A stretch of 64,000 nucleotides of DNA from Plicaturopsis crispa FD-325 SS-3 (Eukaryota; Basidiomycota; Agaricomycetes; Amylocorticiales; Amylocorticiaceae): positions 413,436 to 477,435 of the forward strand of contig KN832556.1 of the NCBI GenBank assembly GCA_000827205.1. The letters run 5' to 3'. Shown piece after piece: positions 12,491 through 23,799 of this stretch (positions are counted from its first letter, which is position 1; each line of letters opens with the position of its first letter). The notes beneath the pieces were generated by a model, which did no database searches, was not told where the DNA came from, and saw only the letters and a program-made list of their open reading frames with translations. The position numbers and the translations under genes were made by a program.

Positions 12491-13382
12491 TCACGCGACG
12501 CCCTTGGACGCCGCGCCGTTGTTCTTCACGTCGGTCGCGATGTTGGTAGTCAGTTTGGTGCTGCACGCGAGTAACCGTTAGCTCTGATCGACGAGCGAGG
12601 AAAGATACAAAAACGTACTTCTCTGCAGCCAACTGGCTCTCGAGGGAGGACGTGTCGGAGCCAGCGGCTTTGGCCTTTGCAATCTAAAGGGACGTTGAAC
12701 ATCGACGACGGAAAAGTGAGCCTGTGCGACACCGTACCTTGATGTTGAGGCCCTGCACTTCGCCTGTCAATTTCAAGACCTTGTTCTTAATCTTGCCAAC
12801 AGAGAGCGCGTCAGCTGGTAAAAGACCATTTAGTCAAGCAATTCGAGGGATTGTAATGAGAAGTGGTACGCACCAGCGGCGCCTGACGCAGCATCGATCT
12901 GCGGGTCGAACTGGTCGGTCTCCGCAGACTCAGCCGCCTGCCTCATAGTCTCAATGTTGGCAGCCGTCGTATCGTCGATAGTGGACAGGTCTTGTCCCTG
13001 GAACGGGTCGACGAAGACTGCGTTGGCCTGCGCTTGCGCGTTGCCACCCGTGCCGTCAGAGATCTGGAAATCCGCATAGCTAGAATGCCCATGAGCCAAG
13101 CAATCTTGGGGCAGATGCATGCGCTAGAGGTACTCACTCTTGCAGCTTGAAGCTGCCCGCAGCGGCGGTGGCAGTACTGGTGCTATTCGCAACGGCAGTC
13201 GTATTGGCCGCCGCAGCCGCAGCCTTAGCTGTGGCCTTGGATGCCGCGGACGAGGCAGTAGACGTAGCATTCTTGCTGCTGGTCTTGCGGAGCACTAGGC
13301 CATTTCCGACTGGCACTGGTGCGGCGCTGACCATTCCCGCAAGGATGGGGAGGACGAGTGCGAGGAGGGCGAAGCGAGCCAT
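12491..13382 (-). CDS. Small secreted protein, unassigned
   Basis: The ATG at 13380-13382 opens a signal peptide (MARFALLALVLPILAGMVSA, cleavage likely before or after APVP). A Thr/Ser/Ala/Lys-rich low-complexity stretch with possible O-glycosylation follows (SSKNATSTASSAASKATAK). Three introns lead to YADFQISDGTGGNAQAQANA, then VFVDPFQGQDLSTIDDTTAA, then MRQAAESAETDQFDPQIDAA, then a helix (VGKIKNKVLKLTGEVQGLNI), ending KNNGAASKGVA. No cysteine in the mature part that I can see. The sequence looks like a conserved basidiomycete secreted family of unknown role. An upstream in-frame ATG at 13691 exists but would bury the signal peptide, so the later start is preferred. Confidence 0.82.
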
Positions 13383-14729
13383 TTGGGAGTAGCGGAAGAA
13401 ATCAAGGGGATGTACGAAGGCGAAAGACAGTGAAAGGGAGAACGGCAAAGCAAAGACGTCGACCGGCGGGAAAAGCGGGCAGAACTTGCTGCTGCTGGGT
13501 AGGGCTGGGTGGGAAGAGAGCGCTAGGCTACGGGTGAAAAAAAGGGGAAAGAAAGAAAGTGGGCCGCCTTCAAGGTGCTGGAGAATGCTGGGGGAAAGGC
13601 GTGTGCCCCAGCCAGTTCTTATACCAGTGATCGGCTCCCGGGCCCTTCTGGTAGCTATAGGAAGCTGCGCGCGTAGAAGGCTCAGGTCCAATTTCTAAAA
13701 ACTTATGTATGAACGAGCGTCAGTACCCAAAATCAATTCATGAAAGCCATCGTACCCATGCCACACCAAAGGCTTTCCAGCGGTAGCATGCAGCTGCTCC
13801 AGTGCTGCTCCGAGTCGAGCTCACGCTCGAGGACTTGCCAAGACTGGCCATGGGTAGTCGATTTTGGCGAGGCATTTCTGATGTGCATTCCGAGGGTGTT
13901 GTCGGGAGGCCACAGAAGGCGATGGGACAAGGGGTCGCTACGGAGATGTCGATGACATTTCCCATGGTTGCGAACCTATGTAAATTGAGCGGGCCTGGAT
14001 GATCAACGGACCGCGGAAAGCGGGTGAAGCGTTCAGTAGAATTGGCACCGGGGCGGGTGAGACGGCGCGGTCGTCAGAGAAACGACCTCGACGTCGCTTG
14101 AAGGCATGTTGCCTACATGTTGCCTGTGCTCGTAAGTACTATGCCTACATGTTGCCTGTGCTCGTAAGTACTAGGGTCAGCATAGGAAGGCAGTAACACA
14201 CGAGTCTGACAGAGTACAAGGGCATTACATTGCCACCAAGTGAACACTGCGCAGACAAGAAACGTGGAAGTACTCCCGCCCATGGTGGCGAGAAGAAGGT
14301 TTGTGACCGTCGTGTCATCAACGCTTCAGTGGCCATGCGCAGAGATTACCGTTTAGAATCTTCACACTTTTCCTAGAGGGCGTAGTAGCGAAAGAGAGGG
14401 GCAAGACGAGGACAAGATAGCTTGCTAATGACGGAAAACACGGTGACAACAGACCAATAAGTATACAGTTACAAGCGGACGAGGTTGAAGTCTATAAGGA
14501 TAGTTACAACGCAGCAATTGGTTCTGGGGATGGTCCGGATGGTGCAGCGCGTACGAAAGACTAGACGTGACACAGACGTGACAATGCGGGGGGTGAGGAG
14601 TTGGCGCGTGGACGAAAGCGATAGCAAAACAGGTGGGTAGCTAGAGGATACGACAACAAGGATGACAAGGTGGCCACGGAGAGATAGTTGCTATAGGTGG
14701 TAAGATGTCCGAGACGACAATGGATACAA
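13383..14729. other. Long intergenic region
   Basis: About 1.3 kb upstream of the secreted protein gene and downstream of the next leftward gene. Short frames on both strands show no domain. It holds a 32-base tandem duplication listed separately. No other feature seen. Confidence 0.4.
14111..14174. repeat. Tandem duplication of a 32-base unit
   Basis: The units at 14111-14142 and 14143-14174 agree at all but the last base. A short echo of the unit core (CATGTTGCCT) precedes the first. Each unit carries a GTAAGTAC, a splice-donor-like string, but no exon is evident. Confidence 0.9.
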
Positions 14730-15418
14730 TCTACAATGAAACGAGGCATGCATTAGAGTGGGCATATCGAATAACAGAATGCAATGAGAACATACCAGTT
14801 GCCATTTTCCCAACCGCCGGTACGAGACTTTTTCTTTCGGGGGTGAGGTTTGCGAGGCGATCGCTGGAGCTTGTCGAGATAGACATCGTCGTAGCTCCGG
14901 AAGACGCACGGGCCCTGGCGCTCAGCATACTCGGCAAGAGTAGCCCATACGCAGTGCCAGTGCCCGTCCTGGAACTTGAACGCGACACCCGAATGCGACT
15001 GATCCCACTCCGCCGCCGACTCCGTCTGTTTCCTGAGGAACGCTTTGTCTGAAAGCGTGATGTACGCGCAGTCTACGATGGTGAGGTCGACGGTCGCTTG
15101 ACCAGATGGTGGGTTAAAGACGGGGTCAAGCCACGAGTCCATCTCGAGCTCTTTGGGCACACCGGGGTGCGTGGGGTCGTACCCGTCGATGAGGACTTGG
15201 AAGGTGGTGTTGTCGGAGAAGTCGAGAGTCAATGTAGGGTGTTTCGCGGACCGCCGCACGCGCGTGAGGGTCTTCCCGATGACTTCGTCGGGGTCGACGC
15301 CGATGGAGTTCAGCCGCAGAGCTGCTGGCCGGCGTCGGGCTTTGGTGGGTGAGGGCGGCTGCGAGGACGAATCATGCGAGCTCGCCGATGAGTAGTCAGA
15401 TGCAGAATCGGAGAACAT
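14730..15418 (-). CDS. Unassigned conserved-looking protein
   Basis: One long exon from the ATG at 15416-15418 encodes a Ser-rich start (MFSDSASDYSSASSHDSSSQ), then a folded-looking part (VIGKTLTRVRRSAKHPTLTL, ELEMDSWLDPVFNPPSG, VDLTIVDCAYITLSDKAFLR, GVAFKFQDGHWHCVWATLAE), and a basic tail (RKPHPRKKKSRTGG). The exon runs into a good donor after the codon for Asn; splicing to the acceptor at 14731 would create the stop codon across the junction (TG then A at 14730). Unspliced, it would end 12 residues later at 14753. About 207 residues. No domain recognised. Confidence 0.7.
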
Positions 15419-16356
15419 GGTGGTGGTAGAGAAAGACGCAAAGGACGGGGGTCATTCGAGTTTTGTAGGAGGTCGCGATAGACAATGAGGCGCTGATCTG
15501 CGCTGATGTGGACTCGGATATCTCCCACGTGTCTATATGTGGACTGCTTCTCTCCATTGTTCAATGTTTCCAAAAAAGCAGAACGCAAGGCAGCTCAGGG
15601 ACAAAAAATCGAAAGGCGGCGTGGTCGATTGCGTACACAGACGAATGCAGTTATGTGTTCAAGTCCACTGGATGGCCCCGAAGACCGGCGAAAAGTCACC
15701 CGCCATCTTGGAAGGAAAGCAACGGGTAAGCGCGACCTGTCCCCGGTGTCCGCACGCCCGACTCCAGACGTAAAGCGCCAGCCCATGTATATGACATTGT
15801 AAGGGTCGAGCCTCCGGGGTGACTGACCACGACCGTGTTATGTACGTCGGTCGGTAGACGCGATTATGAGCAAGGGTTCCCCGACGCGCTCCAATGCTTT
15901 TCCATGCCGACGAGGGACAGTCAGCTAAACGATACGGGGACCATCCTGTCGCGTATCTCGAGCACAGAGTTGATTCAGCTCTCGCAGCGCGAAAAAACGC
16001 GTCCCATCATACCAGGCTCGAGTCGCGTCCTTCCGTGCGCCGAAGGAACGAGAACAGTGACCCCGTCGTGTCCCTTTCGCACTGAGACTCGAGTGAGTTG
16101 TATAACAAGTAGACAGCAGAGCCATTGACGACCGCAGGGTGCACCGCGCATGGAGTCACCATGAAGTGGTGCGAATTGAAAGAGCGAGGGCTGCAGCCTG
16201 CCCTGCGCCTGCCAGTGTGAGGCCAAGCTGAGCAGATCCGAATTCCGCAGAACGGCGCCGATCAACGGCAAGCACGTCGAGCTCGAGTATAATCTACCAC
16301 TTACATAGACCGCGTTCTAACCGCGACGACGAGCTGAATACCGACTTTTGTGCAAG
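15419..16356. other. Divergent intergenic region
   Basis: About 0.9 kb between two divergent starts. Several short overlapping frames but none with a domain, splice pattern or consistent codon use. Presumed promoters. Confidence 0.4.
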
Positions 16357-17856
16357 ATGAGCGCAAACAAGTACGCAAACCTTCCAGACATCGTCTGTAC
16401 CCTCTCTCTTCACATTCCAGCAGTGTAATTTCCGACACACGCACTACAGGATACCGCGCAAGATATCTATGAGACGGACGATATCTTCCCATCCGCACAC
16501 GGAAACGTGAGCAAACCGCGTCTGACAAGTGCAAGGCACATGCTGATCTGCGTGTACAGAATGGCGACTCCAGCGACGAGGAGCTCGCACTCCCGACGCG
16601 TACAGCCGCCACGAGAGGCCGCAATGCAGAGTTTGCAGCAGGCAGGGAGGAGCTCGACTCCAGCCATCTCATAGACCCAGATGAAGCTAGCAAAAAGTTC
16701 CGCAAAGCGGAAAAACGACGAGGTGCGCTGCTGCATTGCTGGTCTCATCCGGACTACTGACACGCGTTCATTTAGAACGCCAGAAAGCGCGGTATACGTA
16801 TCCCCCGGAGTCTCCCTCATCCCCCGCATCCCCTAGTACACTGCACGGCGCTCCCGAGCGACCGGTTCCGATTGCGCATCGTCTGCGCGCGCTCCAGGCG
16901 GAGTTAGCTTCTCTTGAAGTCGAACTTGCCGACCCGTCCAATCCTCGGCTCCATCGCGAGCGTGAGGAAGACAACGTCGACCCGGGAGAGCTGATTCGCG
17001 GTCTTGTGGATGTGAGAGTGCGGCTGGAGAAGATCAGTAAAGGAAAAGAGGGGAGGGGGAAGCTGGTCAACGTTGTTATAGGTAATGGAGAGGCTGAAGA
17101 AGGCACACTCCCGGTGGATGGCTCGGAGGATGTGGACAAGGAGAATACTCACGATGCAGGGACAAAAGATGGCAAAGGAAAGGGCAAAGGGGAGCCTTTG
17201 GATGTGAGGAGCGTTGTAGAGATGGACAAACGCGTGGGGGAACTCGAGAAACTCGTTGGCTCATCGAGTGCCGCGCTGGACGAGGTACGGACTACGGCTG
17301 ATATTCTATCCTTTCCGTCTGCATTGCTAAATGGTCTCGAAAGGTCTCGCCTCTGCCACCGCCACTCCTCCCAATGTTGACGCGACTGAACACCCAACTT
17401 GCCCTTCTTACACAACCACGGCACATAGACTCCATCTCTCGTCGCCTCAAACTACTTCTGTCTGATCTTGAGCGCGTCTCCAATAGCGCGGCTGCAGCCA
17501 AGCGCCAACATGGCCCGCCGGCTCCCAATGCAGCCCCAACGCCCCCTGCGTTGCAAGATCAACTGTTGCCTATCCTGACGCGTCTCGGACCTGCACTTCC
17601 ACATATTCCTCATATTTTGACGCGTCTACGTACGCTTGCTGCTCTGCACACCGCCGCAGGGGAATTCAACAACACGCTTACCGGGTTGGAGGACGAACAG
17701 CGGCGTGCGCGGGAATCGCTGAAGGAACTCGATGGCGCGGTGGAGAGTGTTGCAAAGAGTCTGGAAGAGAATAGGAAGGTAGTCGGTGGGAATGTTGCTG
17801 GCTTAGAGGAGAGGGTCGAAGGGCTTTTGAGGAGGCTAGACGAGCTAAGTCGATGA
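16357..17856 (+). CDS. DCTN2: Dynamitin (dynactin subunit 2, p50)
   Basis: Builds the shoulder of dynactin and ties the p150 side arm to the Arp1 filament; needed for dynein-driven nuclear and vesicle movement. The first exon MSANKYANLPDI is diagnostic. The next two give DTAQDIYETDDIFPS and GDSSDEELALPTRTAATRGR, the family's conserved N-terminus. Then LIDPDEASKKFRKAEKR and a long coiled-coil body (HRLRALQAELASLEVELADP, VVEMDKRVGELEKLVGSS, MLTRLNTQLALLTQPRHID, LEERVEGLLRRLDELSR to the stop). About 420 residues, usual length. Five introns, mostly near the 5' end. Confidence 0.95.
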
Positions 17857-18112
17857 GGGATGAGCCTGTCTTTCTTCTACGTTTTGGAGATACCCATCGC
17901 TGTTCAATGGCTTTTTTCTGATACGACCCTGCCTGCTCACTATGTAAATGAGCGAGTGTCTGATTTTACGCGCCTGGGGGGCTTAAAATCGTGGTGCCCG
18001 CCGCACAGTGCGGAGTTCGGGAGTCGAAGCCGAGACGCGTTCGTCGCGTCGTACTTAGTACCTTTTCCTCTTACTTTCTGCCGTTTCGCCGTGTTTTCTT
18101 GTCCTGTGCGAT

Positions 18113-21100
18113 ATGCCTCCGTTTCAAACGCCCATGAATGGCGCGGGACAGAAACGCAAGAGTGACGGATGGATTCTACCCAACGCCAAACGTCCCGCTC
18201 TTGATGACCGGCAGTGGCCCGGACACGGTGGTGGAAGCTCGGCTACGAAGTATTGGATGGTTCAATGGTGCGTTTTGTATTACCATGGAACTCATTACGC
18301 GCGTGCTTAAGACGCGTCAAATGGTGCAGGCGTGTGCCGCAGACAAAGAAACATAAGACATGGGACGGAGACGCTGTGCTCGTCGCCGAAGGCTCTAAGT
18401 GTACGCTTTACGATACCGACGGAAAGGTGTAAGTCCCATATACGCGTTATACTAGACCAGAATTCCGACTGCTCCTTAGAATTGGCAACGGCAGCCACTC
18501 AACCTCGGATCCCTTCCGCGAGGGCCTCGAATTCAAGCTCGCGTCGAAAGAGCTCGAGGTGGACCATGCGATTCCTGCGCAAGATTTTCTCTCTGGAGCC
18601 TGTTTCGGACGCGGTGTACCAGTCGCGTCGTCTGCACACGCGCCAAAGACCTCTATCTTGACTCCTGTGCGGAGCGTCGGTATGACATCGTCAGCAGGCC
18701 CATCGAAGCAGTTTAGACCACCGCTGTCGAACTACAGCAGCAAACCAAAGTCACGGGGAATACCTCTGCAACCGGTGGATCTCGTCTCACAAACTGGTAG
18801 GAAAGAGATGGAAATGGAGGTAGAGGAGAAACCTGCTAGTGCGCCCGAGTCACATTGGACAGCTAACTGGTACAGTTATATGGCATATGCTACGGAGGTG
18901 ATGCTGACGTTGGGCTCCGTGCCCCAGGCGCAAACATCAAAGTAAGAAGAACAAGACATGGGATGGCGACGCGTTCGTCTCGCACATAGGTAACAAAGTT
19001 CACCTCATATCCGAAGAAGGGAAAATGTATGTCCCATCCCTCTTCGTCCGGCTTTCCCAAGTGTTCAGCTCATCGTCGTTTCGGTAGTCTCGGAACTACG
19101 GCCTGGAAGGGCCTGCCCATGTATAGCACTTTTGAGACGCGCATCGGTGGTAAAGACGTGATTCTTGATCGACAAATCGCCTCCTCCGAACTGCCTACCA
19201 TCGTCGGTAAAGCGCAGCTCGAGTATGCAGACGCGCACGACGAAGAAAATGACGACGGGTCCGCGCCGGTGTCCATTCTCATGCAGCCAAATGCCGTCGC
19301 TGCAAGGGAGGGGAACACGTCTCCGAGCATGAAGAACTCGGACGGGAGCGCAAAGAAGTTCATCGCTCCTCAAACTTTCTATGGAAAACCGGCTCCGAAG
19401 CCAGCACCTAAAGGCCCCCTGTACGTAGTACACACTATTATGCGCGGCGCCATCGTGTTGACTGATGTCTGTTTGCAGCCACGACCCTTCGGCGGAGAAT
19501 GCAATCGTCCTCAAAGCTCCCACAAAGGAGCACGAGAAGAAATTCAACAAGAAGTTGGTTATTTGTCGCAAAGCCTCTCTACCTTGCTTATGAGTATACC
19601 TACAGGAACCTGCCCATTGTTCCTGTGGTTTTAGACCCAATGATTGCTCGGCATCTCCGTCCTCATCAAGTAGAGGGTGAGCACATTCCTCTTCCCGGTT
19701 CTCCCCTCTATCTAACTATGCGGTGGGCAAATAGGTGTCAAATTTTTATATGAGTGTGTAATGGGGCTGCGCAAGCACGAAGGGCAAGGATGCATCCTTG
19801 CGGACGAGATGTATGGTCGCTTCTCCTTCTCGGCAGACTCGCAGGACTTAAGCAGATGCTTTACTACTTTTCCAGGGGTCTCGGAAAGACGCTTCAGGTA
19901 TCATCAGCGGGCCATAAGCTCGGATATATTACTGATGCGCCTCTTCTGTCCAGACAATTTGCCTAGTGTGGACTTTGCTCAGTAAGTGCATTACTAGGCG
20001 GTAGGGTATTCTTAGCTCAGGCTTTGCGTAGGGCAAAATCCATACAGAGCAGAGAAACTCAATTCTGTGATTGGGAAAGCCTTGATAGTTTGCCCTGTCA
20101 CATTGGTCAACGTACGTTTACGTCCTTCTGGTCTTTGATTTTCTAAACTAATAACACCTTCTGCCCGAGGATAGAATTGGAAGGCAGAATTCCACAAGTG
20201 GTCAGTATAACTCGACGTCCAGTATGACGACATCCTTTTGACAATTCTCGTGTTCTATCAGGCTGGGAAGGGACCGCGTTGGGGTCTTCACTGGCGACAA
20301 AGACAAGGGCGTCATCAAGCAATTCATCAACTCGTAGGTTTCTATACAGTAACATTGACTGCCTTATTCTTACCCGTAGCCAACAGGAAGATTCATCATG
20401 TCCTTATCATCGGATATGAGAAATTGCGGACCGTCATGTGAGTCGACTTCTCCCTTGACAACGTTTTCAAACTGATATCTCTCGTGTCAGCGATGATCTA
20501 GCATATTGCCAGTAAGTCTCTCTGGTCGAGGACCTGCGTAGAAAATATTGACATCTTCTTTAGGCCACCTATCGGCTTGATAATATGTGACGAAGGTGTG
20601 CTCCGCTCCCGCTATAGACTCTACATGGGCATACGTTGACACCATGCACGACAGGTCATAGGCTGAAGTCTGCAAATAATAAGACATCCGCCATGTTTAA
20701 AGCCCTCCGCACGCCACGCCGGGTCATACTATCAGGAACGCCCATTCAGAATGATCTTAGCGAATTTCACGCCATGGTAGGATTTTCTCGTGCTTTCTTT
20801 TACTCGGCAACGACCTACATTCATTCGTAGGCGGACTTCTGCAATCCTGGACTGCTGGGTATGCATCAACCTACGCCATTCTGCGTGGCCATATTTGATT
20901 AACCTCTATCTAGACGACTACAGCACCTTCCGTAGGGTGTACGAGGCACCCATTCTGAAGAGCCGTGCGCCTGACTCCACGCCGAAGGAGAATGAAATAG
21001 GGGAGGCACGGTCTGCGCAGGCGAGTATTCACCTCAAGAACCATGGCATGAACTAACCTGACCGTTACGAAAGCTACTGAACATCAGCAAAAGTTTTGTA

Positions 21101-23137
21101 CTCCGTCGGGAGGCGACAATCTTGAAGAATTACTTGCCACCTAAACGTATGTGCTCTTCTGGTCATCGATGCGCTACGACTCAATATGTTGCGAAGATGA
21201 ATACGTTGTTTTCGTAACGCCTACCCCTCTCCAGCTCTCCATTTTCTCTACAATTCTCAACGCGGACAAGCTCGATGACCTTGCTCACAGCTCGACAGCA
21301 GAGTCGCTCGCTCTTATCGGCATGCTCACCAAAATTAGTAACAGTCCGATTTTGCTCAAAGCAACCGCAGACAAGGCTAAGGGTGGTGGGGGAATCAAGA
21401 GAGCCGGAGTAGAAGAAGCGCTGAAACTGTTGCCTTCAAACGCAACTATCGAAGATTTCTCCCTGAGTGGTAAGTTTTGTTCGTGACGCTCTCTGTGCGA
21501 TGCCTGTTCATTATCGCCCGTCCTCAGGGAAGCTGTTTGCCCTCTCTAATCTCCTGAAGGCCATACGCGCGGTGAGTCGTAGCTTATAGGCCCTGCGACT
21601 AATTGAACTAAATCTCAATCCAGAACACGGAGGAAAAATGCATCCTCGTCTCGCATTACACATCGACTCTGAATATCCTAGAAGCGTTCTGCAAGAAGAG
21701 AAATTACACTTACTTCCGCCTGGACGGGTGCGTGATGAACGTTCTTGTGGTTGACGTGTACTCACGAGTGTTTCTCGCAGCCAAACACCAGCCGCAAAAC
21801 GGCAAGAATATGTCAATATCTTCAACAACTCGTCTCAGCAGAGTCGATGTACGTGCCTATCATCCTTTCACTCGATGCCTCACAGGTTAACATATAAACA
21901 GTCTTGTTCTTGTTAAGTTCAAAGGCAGGTGGAGTTGGACTCAATCTCATCGGCGCATCGCGGCTCTGCCTCATCGATTCCGACTGGAATCCAAGGTATC
22001 TTGATCTTGCAATAGCTTCTGCTTCACTTATGCTGACCCTTTGAACTCTCAGTCACGACCTTCAGTCCATGGCTCGCATTCATCGGTAGATATCTGCATC
22101 TTGGCTTTTGGCCATTGCTAATGCCGCTCCCAGTGATGGACAGAAACGTCCAGTGTTTATATATCGTCTGTTGACGGCCGGCACGATCGACGGTATGTCG
22201 GCGACTGTCGTCCCTGTCTTCCGTATCGCTGACAAGTTTCAAATCGTCAGAAAAAATCTACCAGAGACAGGTCACGAAAATTGGGCTCAGCAATTGTGAG
22301 TGATTGCCTTATTTGTATGATCCTCAGCACTGACGGCTAGTATAGCTTTGATGGGATCGGTAAGGATATCTCGACGTAGCCACGACAGTCTGAGGTGCTC
22401 ACACTTTGGAACAGGGGAATTCGGGGTCAAAATCGGATTCGTTTTCGCGCAAGGATGTATGTATGCTTTCGCCCAGCCCACCATTTGATACTCAATTCCT
22501 TCCTGCCAGCTACGCGACATCTTTCGCGTCCACCCCGATACTGCATGCAATACTCACGATCTCCTCGAATGCTCCTGTGGCGGAGCGCAAAACTTGGCAG
22601 CAGACGGCACAACAGCTGATGCACACCTCCCGGATTCGTCTAGTGATGACCCCATGGACGAGGATGATAGCTCAGAGAAGGGCTTCGTTAATGCTTCACA
22701 GGTGAAGCCGGAGATGATCGACAAGATGGACAAGGCTGTAAGCTACCCATCTGTAGTCTGCACGTATTTGACTCAACACCGCCTATATGCAGTACCTCAA
22801 GAAGAAGAAAGAAGCGCTGGCCGCCTTAGGAGAATGGAACCACATCAGCTGCCTGCGCCCAAGCGCCCGGGATGACATTCACGACGACATTCTGCGTAAG
22901 TTGATCTACGTCCCCAAACCGACCGTCAAAGAGAAAGCGCCTGTCGAACACAAATCCCGCGCCGCAAAACTGCTCGCCGAGATCGATCTGGAGAACGTTG
23001 CTGCCATGGAGGAAGAGAACGCAGTGCTGGGCGTCAAAGACGTGCCTGGGGGCACCGTGTGCTTTCTTTTCGAGAAAGGTTCCAAGGCTGCGCCAATCCC
23101 TGACGCGGAGGACGCGGAGGAAGAAGACGAGGACTAA
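18113..23137 (+). CDS. RDH54: Rdh54/Rad54B, Swi2/Snf2 recombination translocase
   Basis: Double-stranded DNA translocase that remodels Rad51/Dmc1 filaments and aids strand exchange, nucleus. About 15-20 short introns. The N-terminus holds two related modules: YWMVQW...[13 protein letters not shown] (exons near 18113-18430) and HWTANW...[12 protein letters not shown] (near 18860-19030), each like the single DUF2439-type module of RAD54B. The motor follows: RPHQVEGVKFLYE; motif I split by an intron as [26 protein letters not shown] (motif II); [11 protein letters not shown] (III); then the second lobe with [33 protein letters not shown] (V) and [17 protein letters not shown] (VI). The C-terminus has a Cys cluster ([13 protein letters not shown]) and an acidic tail ending EEEDED. 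Intact in all motifs checked. Confidence 0.93.
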
Positions 23138-23799
23138 GTCGGACTATGCATTACTTTCAATCTCTCATTCGCTAGATCGATATACATGCTTTATAAGACC
23201 AGCCTGTACCCCCAACCTAATGCCACAGACTCTAGTTTGCCTTGTGATATGTATATAGCTGATATGTGGACAAGCGCGAACCGCGCGACGCTCGCTAGAA
23301 GCTGACAAATCAGCCTAAGAAGGTAAGTAAGTTGCTGCACCCTGCCAGTGCCACCCTTCCGATTCGTTCTTTCTTCCTTCCCACTGCCTGGCAGCGCAGG
23401 CCCTCGGCTTAGACATGCGTCGAATAAGATTGGCAGGCATTGGCGCCAATACTGCTTGCTATCGTGCGTCAAGCCAGGATGGTAGCAAGCCTACCTTCTG
23501 GTCGCTCGTATTCCGTCAACGACGGCGCGACACAGATCCCAAATTTGACGATGTACTACCGCTTCTCTGGGTTTACAATGCTGTAGGGTATTCCACGCAC
23601 TCTGTCGCCGATGCTTCTTTGGAGCCGCGCCGCATCATATGGCTTGTTTAGGTGCAGATGAGCGCTCGAGCATGGAACGCATCAGATCACGGTTGTGTGT
23701 CTCCGTGAAGTTAGCCCACGGGCGCCTCTGTAGACTCTACATTAGGGCTATGTTGAACCGTGCGTGTCTCCCTTCCTCGTAGACTCTCACTGCATTGCT
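23138..23799. other. Intergenic; includes upstream part of duplicated block A
   Basis: RDH54 3' end to about 23285, then sequence shared with 26602-27120 (the upstream part of block B). No gene of its own; presumed promoter and 5' leader of the membrane protein gene. Confidence 0.5.
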
